DNA from: Channa striata
Lineage: Eukaryota > Chordata > Actinopteri > Anabantiformes > Channidae
Assembly (NCBI GenBank): GCA_033026295.1
Contig: CM065175.1
Location: forward strand, 1,105,501 to 1,169,500
Direction: 5' to 3'
Length of the DNA: 64,000 nucleotides
Shown here: one piece after another, positions 1 to 10,761 of the stretch
Position numbering within the stretch: position 1 is the first letter of the stretch
Layout: each line of letters begins with the position of its first letter
Position numbers and translations under genes: made by a program
Notes under the pieces: generated by a model
The model's database searches: none
Told to the model about the DNA's origin: nothing
The model's input: the letters and a program-made list of their open reading frames with translations, nothing else

Positions 1-53
1 GCTTTCTCGTTGAGGTGGAGTGTTCATGTCATCATCAACAAGAACGAGAGGCC

Positions 54-126
54 TGTTTCTGCCTGGTGTCGAACCAGGGACCTTTCGCGTGTTAGGCGAA
101 CGTGATAACCACTACACTACAGAAAC
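54..126 (-). tRNA. tRNA-Val (AAC), unit 1
   Basis: On the minus strand the 73 bases fold as a canonical tRNA: a perfect 7-bp acceptor stem (GTTTCTG/CAGAAAC), a D arm, anticodon stem TTCGC/GCGAA around loop CTAACAC, a 5-bp T stem CCTGG/CCAGG with loop TTCGACA, and discriminator A. The internal A box (TAGTGTAGTGG) and B box (GGTTCGACACC) fit the Pol III consensus. The anticodon AAC lies at 91-93 and, after conversion to inosine, would read GUU, GUC and GUA. The body closely resembles the vertebrate tRNA-Val family. No CCA is encoded and there is no intron. It has no T-run terminator within about 185 nt (see findings). Confidence 0.96.
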
Positions 127-292
127 TGCACAAATGCACCTTTACTTTCAACGGGTAGCATCTCAGCACAGAGAAGCACATAGTCATGGTTGGTTAACTC
201 CATGGGGCTTTCAAACTGCAGAAAGTGGGAACCATAAAAGTTCTTAAAATGCTGTTTCAAGGAAACGTTTTAGCTCTAACGAGTCCCCGATA

Positions 293-1720
293 ATGAGGAA
301 TCAATCATTCAGGGTGAACCACCCGTCCGACAATTCCTTGGTAACCTCACTGAAAAGGGGGATTACACAAAAGCCTTATTTAGTAGTGACGCTGGAAAAC
401 ACAGTAAGACACGAAGCTCTCTCCTTGACACAGCTGCAGATATCACTTTGATGTCGATTGCATTGTTTAACAGACTGAAAACAATAATGCATCAGAAAGG
501 CAAAAATCTTAAACTACATCTTTGCTCTTTTAACATTCAACCTTACACACCAGAGGGACCACTCTTACACATATAGCTTCGATCCATTGGTCTATTGGAC
601 CAATTGGTCCACCCACTTTATGTGTCCCTTCCCCTTACTGATAGGCAAGGACCTAATTAACCGCTTGGAACCTGTAATTGACTTCAAGCATTCCCGGATA
701 AGGGCACAGAACCGTAACCCTTTGCCCTGTCTCCATCAACAGCTTGTGATGGCAGATACATTGGCCAACAACAGCGCCACCCTGTGCACACCCCGGACAT
801 TTATTGCCCACCCATGGCATTTGTGTGATGCCTCATGCTCAATTCCGCAATGGCTACTCCTGCCGCTGCCACCATGTCACCTTCCTTCACTGAGCATGAC
901 CTCCTGGGATCCAGCCATTCGACTATGATCCTGCACCTGTCTGCACCTTTGGTTCACCGCATTTCGGATTCTGACCTTGATTGTGTCCCTGACTTGACTC
1001 ACCTTTACCACAATCGCACATCCCTGCGCATTGTTAAGGGCCTTCTCATGTATGTCTCCGAAACCCTCACTTCTCCTTTGGTCGTGGTGCCTTGAGCCAA
1101 AGGGGGGTAATAATAACACAGGCCCATGAAGCTTCATGCGCAGAACACAGAGGAGTCATAGCTACATGCAATGCACTCCAAAAAGTGGCTTACTGGCCAC
1201 AAATGAGGAGAGATGTCGCAAACCATGTCAGAAACTGTTTGGTTTGTCTGCAATTTCGGCCAGTTCACCTAGTCCACCAGACCCTTTACAGGTATTTCCT
1301 TCTCTTGGTCTCGCGACAGCAAATACTACACATCAGTACAGGGCTGATGTGAACAAACACCCCGAAAGCACTTTTGCTTTTGCCCAGAAGCACTTGGACA
1401 AAGGTGTGGAAGGCCGTAAAACCTGCTATGATCACAAAGCTTCCTACCAAGATTTCCAGGTGGGGAATCAAGTGTGGTACTGCATCTCTGCCCAACCAAC
1501 CTGGAAAAGAAATGCAAAACCAGAGAAGCTCAGCCGGAGCTTCGCCCACATTGGTCAGGCCCATACCTGATCACAGACAAACTTTCACCTGTGACCTACC
1601 AAATAAAAATCAACAAAGGTCAGATGGAACCTACATTTAAATGGGTTCACCAAAAATCAGATTGAGCTGCACAAGCCCTTCATGGGACTTGTTGAGCACA
1701 AATCTAACCCAAACCACTAA
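293..1720 (+). pseudogene. LTR-retroelement pol relic, unit 1
   Basis: Same relic as in unit 2 but more damaged. A two-base insertion (gctctctcctt for gctctcctt, about 416-426) shifts the frame just before the protease catalytic motif, making this the only unit without an open protease frame. Further one-base indels break the integrase tail near 1537 and 1651. Confidence 0.85.
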
Positions 1721-1877
1721 ATTAGAACCCAGCTCGAGGTATGACCACAAAAAAATGGAGTCCTCATAAAGGCTGAGTTCCCCTTAGGTCAAAATTTACT
1801 ATAAGAAAAAAACTAAAATCTTAGAGCCAAACATAACTTGTTTTTGTTTGTTTTTATTCTTCTTTTTAATTTTTTTT

Positions 1878-2001
1878 ACTAGTGGGGGACATGAAATGAG
1901 AGTGTCCTACAGGTTCCTGCCCACCTCATCATGCATGCTTGGATGTAGTTCAGGATGACTGTCCATCTGCGTGGGACCCACGTGAACTAGTGGGGGATAT
2001 G
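1878..2001 (+). repeat. Duplicated polypurine-tract-like site with internal hairpin (unit 1 copy)
   Basis: Two near-identical 16-mers, actagtgggggacatg (1878-1893) and actagtgggggatatg (1986-2001), lie 108 bp apart. Between them is a tight inverted repeat, CGTGGG-A-CCCACG. The arrangement recurs in every complete unit, with the G run at four or five. A polypurine tract next to TGTAGC suits the plus-strand primer site of an LTR element. Confidence 0.5.
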
Positions 2002-2562
2002 TAGCATCCAGAGACAGAGTTTAAGCATAGTATGAGATTTTGGGCTGAATCAAAAGAGAAATCTATACTTGACTTTGTGTGATTAAACCGAACAAAGGAT
2101 TTCATTTGATCTAGAGGAGGGACTAACTCTGCCCTCCACGGTAAATTTGAATCTAGCAGCGACGCCTCATAATCTTGGCGAGGCTCCAGGATAAAAATGA
2201 AGTTAAAATTCTTTTGTTAGTGTTCCAGCTCACTTCCAGTTCGAGCTTTTAAACAACTTCAGAATTCCATCCTGAAGCAAAAATTACTTTTTGCCGTTAA
2301 TTCTCTCGTTCGAACCTTTTCAAAGTAATTTTAAAGCGCGCACGTCTTTCCTGCCTATTTCTGTCTTTGTTAGTCATTTTTGACGATGGGAAATCAAGAC
2401 AAATTTAAATTTTTGTTTTGTACGAACAGAGAGAGACACTCCAACTCTTCTAGCCAAGCTCACCGAGATTTTTATTCAATATAAAATGTTCCTTATTTTA
2501 AATAATTTCAACAGTGACTATGGCAAGTTTAGCCAGTAATCGTCCGCTCTGTCAAACACACA
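2000..2562 (+). repeat. LTR-like non-coding segment (unit 1 copy; one per unit)
   Basis: After the integrase stop each unit has a T-rich stretch, two polypurine-tract-like sites and then about 560 bp bounded by TGTAGC at the left (just after the second tract) and ...ACACA at the right, the TG...CA ends expected of an LTR. It contains a TATA box and ends at a splice donor. Only one LTR-like segment exists per unit, the outcome expected if LTR-to-LTR recombination built an (LTR-internal)n array. The right boundary is uncertain because no TGG-type primer-binding site follows at once. This is inference from position and end bases. Confidence 0.45.
2480..2486 (+). promoter_or_regulatory. Putative LTR TATA box (unit 1 copy; one per unit)
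   Basis: TATAAAA lies about 80 bp before a consensus splice donor and about 190 bp before the next unit's tRNA gene. A Pol II transcript from here would run rightwards, antisense through the tRNA and then in sense through the pol relic. Transcription is inferred, not seen. Confidence 0.4.
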
Positions 2563-2570
2563 GGTAAGTA
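2561..2570 (+). promoter_or_regulatory. Consensus 5' splice donor CAG|GTAAGTA (unit 1/2 junction; one per unit)
   Basis: The match to the U1 consensus is perfect and is retained at every unit junction in the window. A second donor-like site, CAG|GTGAGC, follows about 55 bp downstream (2617 onward) in all units except unit 9, which lost it by deletion. Confidence 0.45.
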
Positions 2571-2674
2571 TTTCAACGACTACTGTGGCCTGACCGCAAG
2601 GGAGCCGAGAAGGCACAGGTGAGCTTTCTCGTTGAGGTGGAGTGTTCATGTCATCATCAACAAGAACGAGAGCC

Positions 2675-2747
2675 TGTTTCTGCCTGGTGTCGAACCAGGG
2701 ACCTTTCGCGTGTTAGGCGAACGTGATAACCACTACACTACAGAAAC
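2675..2747 (-). tRNA. tRNA-Val (AAC), unit 2
   Basis: Identical in all 73 bases to the unit 1 gene, anticodon AAC. The 3' flank (plus-strand left side) reads gagagcc instead of gagaggcc, a one-base difference just outside the mature tRNA. Confidence 0.96.
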
Positions 2748-2913
2748 TGCACAAATGCACCTTTACTTTCAACGGGTAGCATCTCAGCACAGAGAAGCAC
2801 ATAGTCATGGTTGGTTAACTCCATGGGGCTTTCAAACTGCAGAAAGTGGGAACCATAAAAGTTCTTAAAATGCTGTTTCAAGGAAACGTTTTAGCTCTAA
2901 CGAGTCCCCGATA

Positions 2914-4336
2914 ATGAGGAATCAATCATTCAGGGTGAACCACCCGTCCGACAATTCCTTGGTAACCTCACTGAAAAGGGGGATTACACAAAAGCCTTAT
3001 TTAGTAGTGACGCTGGAAAACACAGTAAGACACGAAGCTCTCCTTGACACAGCTGCAGATATCACTTTGATGTCGATTGCATTGTTTAACAGACTGAAAA
3101 CAATAATGCATCAGAAAGGCAAAAATCTTAAACTACATCTTTGCTCTTTTAACATTCAACCTTACACACCAGAGGGACCACTCTTACACATATAGCTTCG
3201 ATCCATTGGTCTATTGGACCAATTGGTCCACCCACTTTATGTGTCCCTTCCCCTACTGATAGGCAAGGACCTAATTAACCGCTTGGAACCTGTAATTGAC
3301 TTCAAGCATTCCCGGATAAGGGCACAGAACCGTAACCCTTTGCCCTGTCTCCATCAACAGCTTGTGATGGCAGATACATTGGCCAACAACAGCGCCACCC
3401 TGTGCACACCCCGGACATTTATTGCCCACCCATGGCATTTGTGTGATGCCTCATGCTCAATTCCGCAATGGCTACTCCTGCCGCTGCCACCATGTCACCT
3501 TCCTTCACTGAGCATGACCTCCTGGGATCCAGCCATTCGGACTATGATCCTGCACCTGTCTGCACCTTTGGTTCACCGCATTTCGGATTCTGACCTTGAT
3601 TGTGTCCCTGACTTGACTCACCTTTACCACAATCGCACATCCCTGCGCATTGTTAAGGGCCTTCTCATGTATGTCTCCAAAACCCTCACTTCTCCTTTGG
3701 TCGTGGTGCCTTGAGCCAAAGGGGGTAATAATAACACAGGCCCATGAAGCTTCATGCGCAGAACACAGAGGAGTCAGAGCTACATGCAATGCACTCCAAA
3801 AAGTGGCTTACTGGCCACAAATGAGGAGAGATGTCGCAAACCATGTCAGAAACTGTTTGGTTTGTCTGCAATTTCGGCCAGTTCACCTAGTCCACCAGAC
3901 CCTTTACAGGTATTTCCTTCTCTTGGTCTCGACAGCAAATACTACACATCAGTACAGGGCTGATGTGAACAAACACCCCGAAAGCACTTTTGCTTTTGCC
4001 CAGAAGCACTTGGACAAAGGTGTGGAAGGCCGTAAAACCTGCTATGATCACAAAGCTTCCTACCAAGATTTCCAGGTGGGGAATCAAGTGTGGTACTGCA
4101 TCTCTGCCCAACCAACCTGGAAAAGAAATGCAAAACCAGAGAAGCTCAGCCGGAAGCTTCGCCCACATTGGTCAGGCCCATACCTGATCACAGACAAACT
4201 TTCACCTGTGACCTACCAAATAAAAATCAACAAAGGTCAGATGGAACCTACATTTAAATGGGTTCACCAAAATCAGATTGAGCTGCACAAGCCCTTCATG
4301 GGACTTGTTGAGCACAAATCTAACCCAAACCACTAA
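2914..4336 (+). pseudogene. LTR-retroelement pol relic, unit 2 (reference copy)
   Basis: Remnant of a Ty3/gypsy-like or retrovirus-like polyprotein. A 93-codon frame (2914-3195) covers the front of an aspartic protease; its catalytic motif reads D-T-A-A-D (codons 45-49) where retropepsins have D-T/S-G. The protease end (LLIGKDL) follows in another frame. Sequence then passes directly to a pre-integrase segment, the H2C2 zinc finger (3743-3865: His, second His seven residues on, then C-x2-C) and, from about 3990, an integrase C-terminal module with the GPY/F signature (SGPYLI near 4172). Reverse transcriptase, RNase H and the integrase catalytic core are absent. A two-base difference near 3930 joins H2C2 and tail into one 228-codon frame in this copy only. 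It cannot be autonomous. Confidence 0.88.
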
Positions 4337-5286
4337 ATTAGAACCCAGCTCGAGGTATGACCACAAAAGAATGGAGTCCTCATAAAGGCTGAGTTCCCCT
4401 TAGGTCAAAATTTACTATAAGAAAAAACTAAAATCTTAGAGCCAAACATAACTTGTTTTTGTTTGTTTTTATTCTTCTTTTTAATTTTTTTACTAGTGGG
4501 GACATGAAATGAGAGTGTCCTACAGGTTCCTGCCCACCTCATCATGCATGCTTGGATGTAGTTCAGGATGACTGTCCATCTGCGTGGGACCCACGTGAAC
4601 TAGTGGGGATATGTAGCATCCAGAGACAGAGTTTAAGCATAGTATGAGATTTTGGGCTGAATCAAAAGAGAAATCTATACTTGACTTTGTGTGATTAAAC
4701 CGAACAAAGGATTTCATTTGATCTAGAGGAGGGACTAACTCTGCCCTCCACGGTAAATTTGAATCTAGCAGCGACGCCTCATAATCTTGGCGAGGCTCCA
4801 GGATAAAAATGAAGTTAAAATTCTTTTGTTAGTGTTCCAGCTCACTTCCAGTTCGAGCTTTTAAACAACTTCAGAATTCCATCCTGAAGCAAAAATTACT
4901 TTTTGCCGTTAATTCTCTCGTTCGAACCTTTTCAAAGTAATTTTAAAGCGCACGTCTTTCCTGCCTATTTCTGTCTTTGTTAGTCATTTTTGACGATGGG
5001 AAATCCAAGACAAATTTAAATTTTTGTTTTGTACGAACAGAGAGAGACACTCCAACTCTTCTAGCCAAGCTCACCGAGATTTTTATTCAATATAAAATGT
5101 TCCTTATTTTAAATAATTTCAACAGTGACTATGGCAAGTTTAGCCAGTAATCGTCCGCTCTGTCAAACACACAGGTAAGTATTTCAACGACTACTGTGGC
5201 CTGACCGCAAGGGAGCCGAGAAGGCACAGGTGAGCTTTCTCGTTGAGGTGGAGTGTTCATGTCATCATCAACAAGAACAAGAGGCC

Positions 5287-5359
5287 TGTTTCTGCCTGGT
5301 GTCGAACCAGGGACCTTTCGCGTGTTAGGCGAACGTGATAACCACTACACTACAGAAAC
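5287..5359 (-). tRNA. tRNA-Val (AAC), unit 3
   Basis: Identical body, anticodon AAC. The left flank carries a substitution (aagaacaagagg rather than aagaacgagagg), and the right flank has a two-base insertion (acatatagtc) about 55 bp upstream of the tRNA 5' end. Confidence 0.96.
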
Positions 5360-5527
5360 TGCACAAATGCACCTTTACTTTCAACGGGTAGCATCTCAGC
5401 ACAGAGAAGCACATATAGTCATGGTTGGTTAACTCCATGGGGCTTTCAAACTGCAGAAAGTGGGAACCATAAAAGTTCTTAAAATGCTGTTTCAAGGAAA
5501 CGTTTTAGCTCTAACGAGTCCCCGATA

Positions 5528-6949
5528 ATGAGGAATCAATCATTCAGGGTGAACCACCCGTCCGACAATTCCTTGGTAACCTCACTGAAAAGGGGGATTA
5601 CACAAAAGCCTTATTTAGTAGTGACGCTGGAAAACACAGTAAGACACGAAGCTCTCCTTGACACAGCTGCAGATATCACTTTGATGTCGATTGCATTGTT
5701 TAACAGACTGAAAACAATAATGCATCAGAAAGGCAAAAATCTTAAACTACATCTTTGCTCTTTTAACATTCAACCTTACACACCAGAGGGACCACTCTTA
5801 CACATATAGCTTCGATCCATTGGTCTATTGGACCAATTGGTCCACCCACTTTATGTGTCCCTTCCCCTTACTGATAGGCAAGGACCTAATTAACCGCTTG
5901 GAACCTGTAATTGACTTCAAGCATTCCCGGATAAGGGCACAGAACCGTAACCCTTTGCCCTGTCTCCATCAACAGCTTGTGATGGCAGATACATTGGCCA
6001 ACAACAGCGCCACCCTGTGCACACCCCGGACATTTATTGCCCACCCATGGCATTTGTGTGATGCCTCATGCTCAATTCCGCAATGGCTACTCCTGCCGCT
6101 GCCACCATGTCACCTTCCTTCACTGAGCATGACCTCCTGGGATCCAGCCATTCGGACTATGATCCTGCACCTGTCTGCACCTTTGGTTCACCGCATTTCG
6201 ATTCTGACCTTGATTGTGTCCCTGACTTGACTCACCTTTACCACAATCGCACATCCCTGCGCATTGTTAAGGGCCTTCTCATGTATGTCTCCAAACCCTC
6301 ACTTCTCCTTTGGTCGTGGTGCCTTGAGCCAAAGGGGGTAATAATAACACAGGCCCATGAAGCTTCATGCGCAGAACACAGAGGAGTCAGAGCTACATGC
6401 AATGCACTCCAAAAAGTGGCTTACTGGCCACAAATGAGGAGAGATGTCGCAAACCATGTCAGAAACTGTTTGGTTTGTCTGCAATTTCGGCCAGTTCACC
6501 TAGTCCACCAGACCCTTTACAGGTATTTCCTTCTCTTGGTCTCGCGACAGCAAATACTACACATCAGTACAGGGCTGATGTGAACAAACACCCAAAAGCA
6601 CTTTTGCTTTTGCCCAGAAGCACTTGGACAAAGGTGTGGAAGGCCGTAAAACCTGCTATGATCACAAAGCTTCCTACCAAGATTTCCAGGTGGGGAATCA
6701 AGTGTGGTACTGCATCTCTGCCCAACCAACCTGGAAAAGAAATGCAAAACCAGAGAAGCTCAGCCGGAAGCTTCGCCCACATTGGTCAGGCCCATACCTG
6801 ATCACAGACAAACTTTCACCTGTGACCTACCAAATAAAAATCAACAAAGGTCAGATGGAACCTACATTTAAATGGGTTCACCAAAATCAGATTGAGCTGC
6901 ACAAGCCCTTCATGGACTTGTTGAGCACAAATCTAACCCAAACCACTAA
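5528..6949 (+). pseudogene. LTR-retroelement pol relic, unit 3
   Basis: The protease frame (5528-5809) is open. A one-base loss near 6200 (tttcgattct for tttcggattct) puts the pre-integrase and H2C2 segments in one frame (6068-6583). Another one-base loss near 6915 changes the extreme C terminus. Confidence 0.86.
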
Positions 6950-7906
6950 ATTAGAACCCAGCTCGAGGTATGACCACAAAAGAATGGAGTCCTCATGAAG
7001 GCTGAGTTCCCCTTAGGTCAAAATTTACTATAAGAAAAAACTAAAATCTTAGAGCCAAACATAACTTGTTTTTGTTTGTTTTTATTCTTCTTTTTAATTT
7101 TTTTTTTTACTAGTGGGGACATGAAATGAGAGTGTCCTACAGGTTCCTGCCCACCTCATCATGCATGCTTGGATGTAGTTCAGGATGACTGTCCATCTGC
7201 GTGGGACCCACGTGAACTAGTGGGGATATGTAGCATCCAGAGACAGAGTTTAAGCATAGTATGAGATTTTGGGCTGAATCAAAAGAGAAATCTATACTTG
7301 ACTTTGTGTGATTAAACCGAACAAAGGATTTCATTTGATCTAGAGGAGGGACTAACTCTGCCCTCCACGGTAAATTTGAATCTAGCAGCGACGCCTCATA
7401 ATCTTGGCGAGGCTCCAGGATAAAAATGAAGTTAAAATTCTTTTGTTAGTGTTCCAGCTCACTTCCAGTTCGAGCTTTTAAACAACTTCAGAATTCCATC
7501 CTGAAGCAAAAATTACTTTTTGCCGTTAATTCTCTCGTTCGAACCTTTTCAAAGTAATTTTAAAGCGCGCACGTCTTTCCTGCCTATTTCTGTCTTTGTT
7601 AGTCATTTTTGACGATGGGAAATCCAAGACAAATTTAAATTTTTGTTTTGTACGAACAGAGAGAGACACTCCAACTCTTCTAGCCAAAGCTCACCGAGAT
7701 TTTTATTCAATATAAAATGTTCCTTATTTTAAATAATTTCAACAGTGACTATGGCAAGTTTAGCCAGTAATCGTCCGCTCTGTCAAACACACAGGTAAGT
7801 ATTTCAACGACTACTGTGGCCTGACCGCAAGGGGAGCCGAGAAGGCACAGGTGAGCTTTCTCGTTGAGGTGGAGTGTTCATGTCATCATCAACAAGAACG
7901 AGAGCC

Positions 7907-7979
7907 TGTTTCTGCCTGGTGTCGAACCAGGGACCTTTCGCGTGTTAGGCGAACGTGATAACCACTACACTACAGAAAC
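7907..7979 (-). tRNA. tRNA-Val (AAC), unit 4
   Basis: Identical body, anticodon AAC, and the same close flanks as unit 2. Confidence 0.96.
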
Positions 7980-8145
7980 TGCACAAATGCACCTTTACTT
8001 TCAACGGGTAGCATCTCAGCACAGAGAAGCACATAGTCATGGTTGGTTAACTCCATGGGGCTTTCAAACTGCAGAAAGTGGGAACCATAAAAGTTCTTAA
8101 AATGCTGTTTCAAGGAAACGTTTTAGCTCTAACGAGTCCCCGATA

Positions 8146-9569
8146 ATGAGGAATCAATCATTCAGGGTGAACCACCCGTCCGACAATTCCTTGGTAACCT
8201 CACTGAAAAGGGGGATTACACAAAAGCCTTATTTAGTAGTGACGCTGGAAAACACAGTAAGACACGAAGCTCTCCTTGACACAGCTGCAGATATCACTTT
8301 GATGTCGATTGCATTGTTTAACAGACTGAAAACAATAATGCATCAGAAAGGCAAAAATCTTAAACTACATCTTTGCTCTTTTAACATTCAACCTTACACA
8401 CCAGAGGGACCACTCTTACACATATAGCTTCGATCCATTGGTCTATTGGACCAATTGGTCCACCCACTTTATGTGTCCCTTCCCCTTACTGATAGGCAAG
8501 GACCTAATTAACCGCTTGGAACCTGTAATTGACTTCAAGCATTCCCGGATAAGGGCACAGAACCGTAACCCTTTGCCCTTTCTCCATCAACAGCTTGTGA
8601 TGGCAGATACATTGGCCAACAACAGCGCCACCCTGTGCACACCCCGGACATTTATTGCCCACCCATGGCATTTGTGTGATGCCTCATGCTCAATTCCGCA
8701 ATGGCTACTCCTGCCGCTGCCACCATGTCACCTTCCTTCACTGAGCATGACCTCCTGGGATCCAGCCATTCGGACTATGATCCTGCACCTGTCTGCACCT
8801 TTGGTTCACCGCATTTCGGATTCTGACCTTGATTGTGTCCCTGACTTGACTCACCTTTACCACAATCGCACATCCCTGCGCATTGTTAAGGGCCTTCTCA
8901 TGTATGTCTCCAACCCTCACTTCTCCTTTGGTCGTGGTGCCTTGAGCCAAAGGGGGTAATAATAACACAGGCCCATGAAGCTTCATGCGCAGAACACAGA
9001 GGAGTCAGAGCTACATGCAATGCACTCCAAAAAGTGGCTTACTGGCCACAAATGAGGAGAGATGTCGCAAAAACCATGTCAGAAACTGTTTGGTTTGTCT
9101 GCAATTTCGCCAGTTCACCTAGTCCACCAGACCCTTTACAGGTATTTCCTTCTCTTGGTCTCGCGACAGCAAATACTACACATCAGTACAGGGCTGATGT
9201 GAACAAACACCCCAAAGCACTTTTGCTTTTGCCCAGAAGCACTTGGACAAAGGTGTGGAAGGCCGTAAAACCTGCTATGATCACAAAGCTTCCTACCAAG
9301 ATTTCCAGGTGGGGAATCAAGTGTGGTACTGCATCTCTGCCCAACCAACCTGGAAAAGAAATGCAAAACCAGAGAAGCTCAGCCGGAAGCTTCGCCCACA
9401 TTGGTCAGGCCCATACCTGATCAAAGACAAACTTTCACCTGTGACCTACCAAATAAAAATCAACAAAGGTCAGATGGAACCTACATTTAAATGGGTTCAC
9501 CAAAATCAGATTGAGCTGCACAAGCCCTTCATGGGACTTGTTGAGCACAAATCTAACCCAAACCACTAA
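8146..9569 (+). pseudogene. LTR-retroelement pol relic, unit 4
   Basis: The protease frame (8146-8427) is open. The H2C2 finger is frameshifted: extra As near 9070 (cgcaaaaacc) and one-base losses near 8911 and 9109. The integrase tail (9243-9569) reads to its normal stop. Confidence 0.86.
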
Positions 9570-10523
9570 ATTAGAACCCAGCTCGAGGTATGACCACAAA
9601 AAATGGAGTCCTCATGAACGCTGAGTTCCCCTTAGGTCCAAATTTACTATAAGAATAAAACTAAAATCTTAGAGCCAAACATAACTTGTTTTTGTTTGTT
9701 TTTATTCTTCTTTTTAATTTTTTTACTAGTGGGGGACATGAAATGAGAGTGTCCTACAGGTTCCTGCCCACCTCATCATGCATGATTGGATGTAGTTCAG
9801 GATGACTGTCCATCTGCGTGGGACCCACGTGAACTAGTGGGGATATGTAGCATCCAGAGACAGAGTTTAAGCATAGTATGAGATTTTGGGCTGAATCAAA
9901 AGAGAAATCTATACTGACTTTGTGTGATTAAACCGAACAAAGGATTTCATTTGATCTAGAGGAGGGACTAACTCTGCCCTCCACGGTAAATTTGAATCTA
10001 GCAGCGACGCCTCATAATCTTGGCGAGGCTCCAGGATAAAAATGAAGTTAAAATTCTTTTGTTAGTGTTCCAGCTCACTTCCAGTTCGAGCTTTTAAACA
10101 ACTTCAGAATTCCATCCTGAAGCAAAAATTACTTTTTGCCGTTAATTCTCTCGTTCAACCTTTTCAAAGTAATTTTAAAGCGCACGCACGTCTTTCCTGC
10201 CTATTTCTGTCTTTGTTAGTCATTTTTGACGATGGGAAATCCAAGACAAATTTAAATTTTTGTTTTGTACGAACAGAGAGAGACACTCCAACTCTTCTAG
10301 CCAAAGCTCACCGAGATTTTTATTCAATATAAAATGTTCCTTATTTTAAATAATTTCAACAGTGACTATGGCAAGTTTAGCCAGTAATCGTCCGCTCTGT
10401 CAAACACACAGGTAAGTATTTCAACGACTACTGTGGCCTGACCGCAAGGGAGCCGAGAAGGCACAGGTGAGCTTTCTCATTGAGGTGGAGTGTTCATGTC
10501 ATCATCAACAAGAACGAGAGGCC

Positions 10524-10596
10524 TGTTTCTGCCTGGTGTCGAACCAGGGACCTTTCGCGTGTTAGGCGAACGTGATAACCACTACACTACAGAAAC
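10524..10596 (-). tRNA. tRNA-Val (AAC), unit 5
   Basis: Identical body, anticodon AAC. This is the first unit with the cattgagg leader variant (cgttgagg in units 1-4 and 6). Confidence 0.96.
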
Positions 10597-10761
10597 TGCA
10601 CAAATGCACCTTTACTTTCAACGGGTAGCATCTCAGCACAGAGAAGCACATAGTCATGGTTGGTTAACTCCATGGGGCTTTCAAACTGCAGAAAGTGGGA
10701 ACCATAAAAGTTTTAAAATGCTGTTTCAAGGAAACGTTTTAGCTCTAACGAGTCCCCGATA

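Noticed and set aside
1286..1564. Recurrent minus-strand open frames of 63-92 codons over the integrase tail
   Set aside because: They are opposite-strand shadows of the plus-strand integrase C-terminal frame, recurring only because the unit is repeated.
2684..2700. TGGTGTCGAACC on the plus strand, which looks like a retroviral primer-binding site
   Set aside because: It is the T arm of the tRNA-Val gene read on the opposite strand, and the surrounding 73 bases fold as a whole tRNA.
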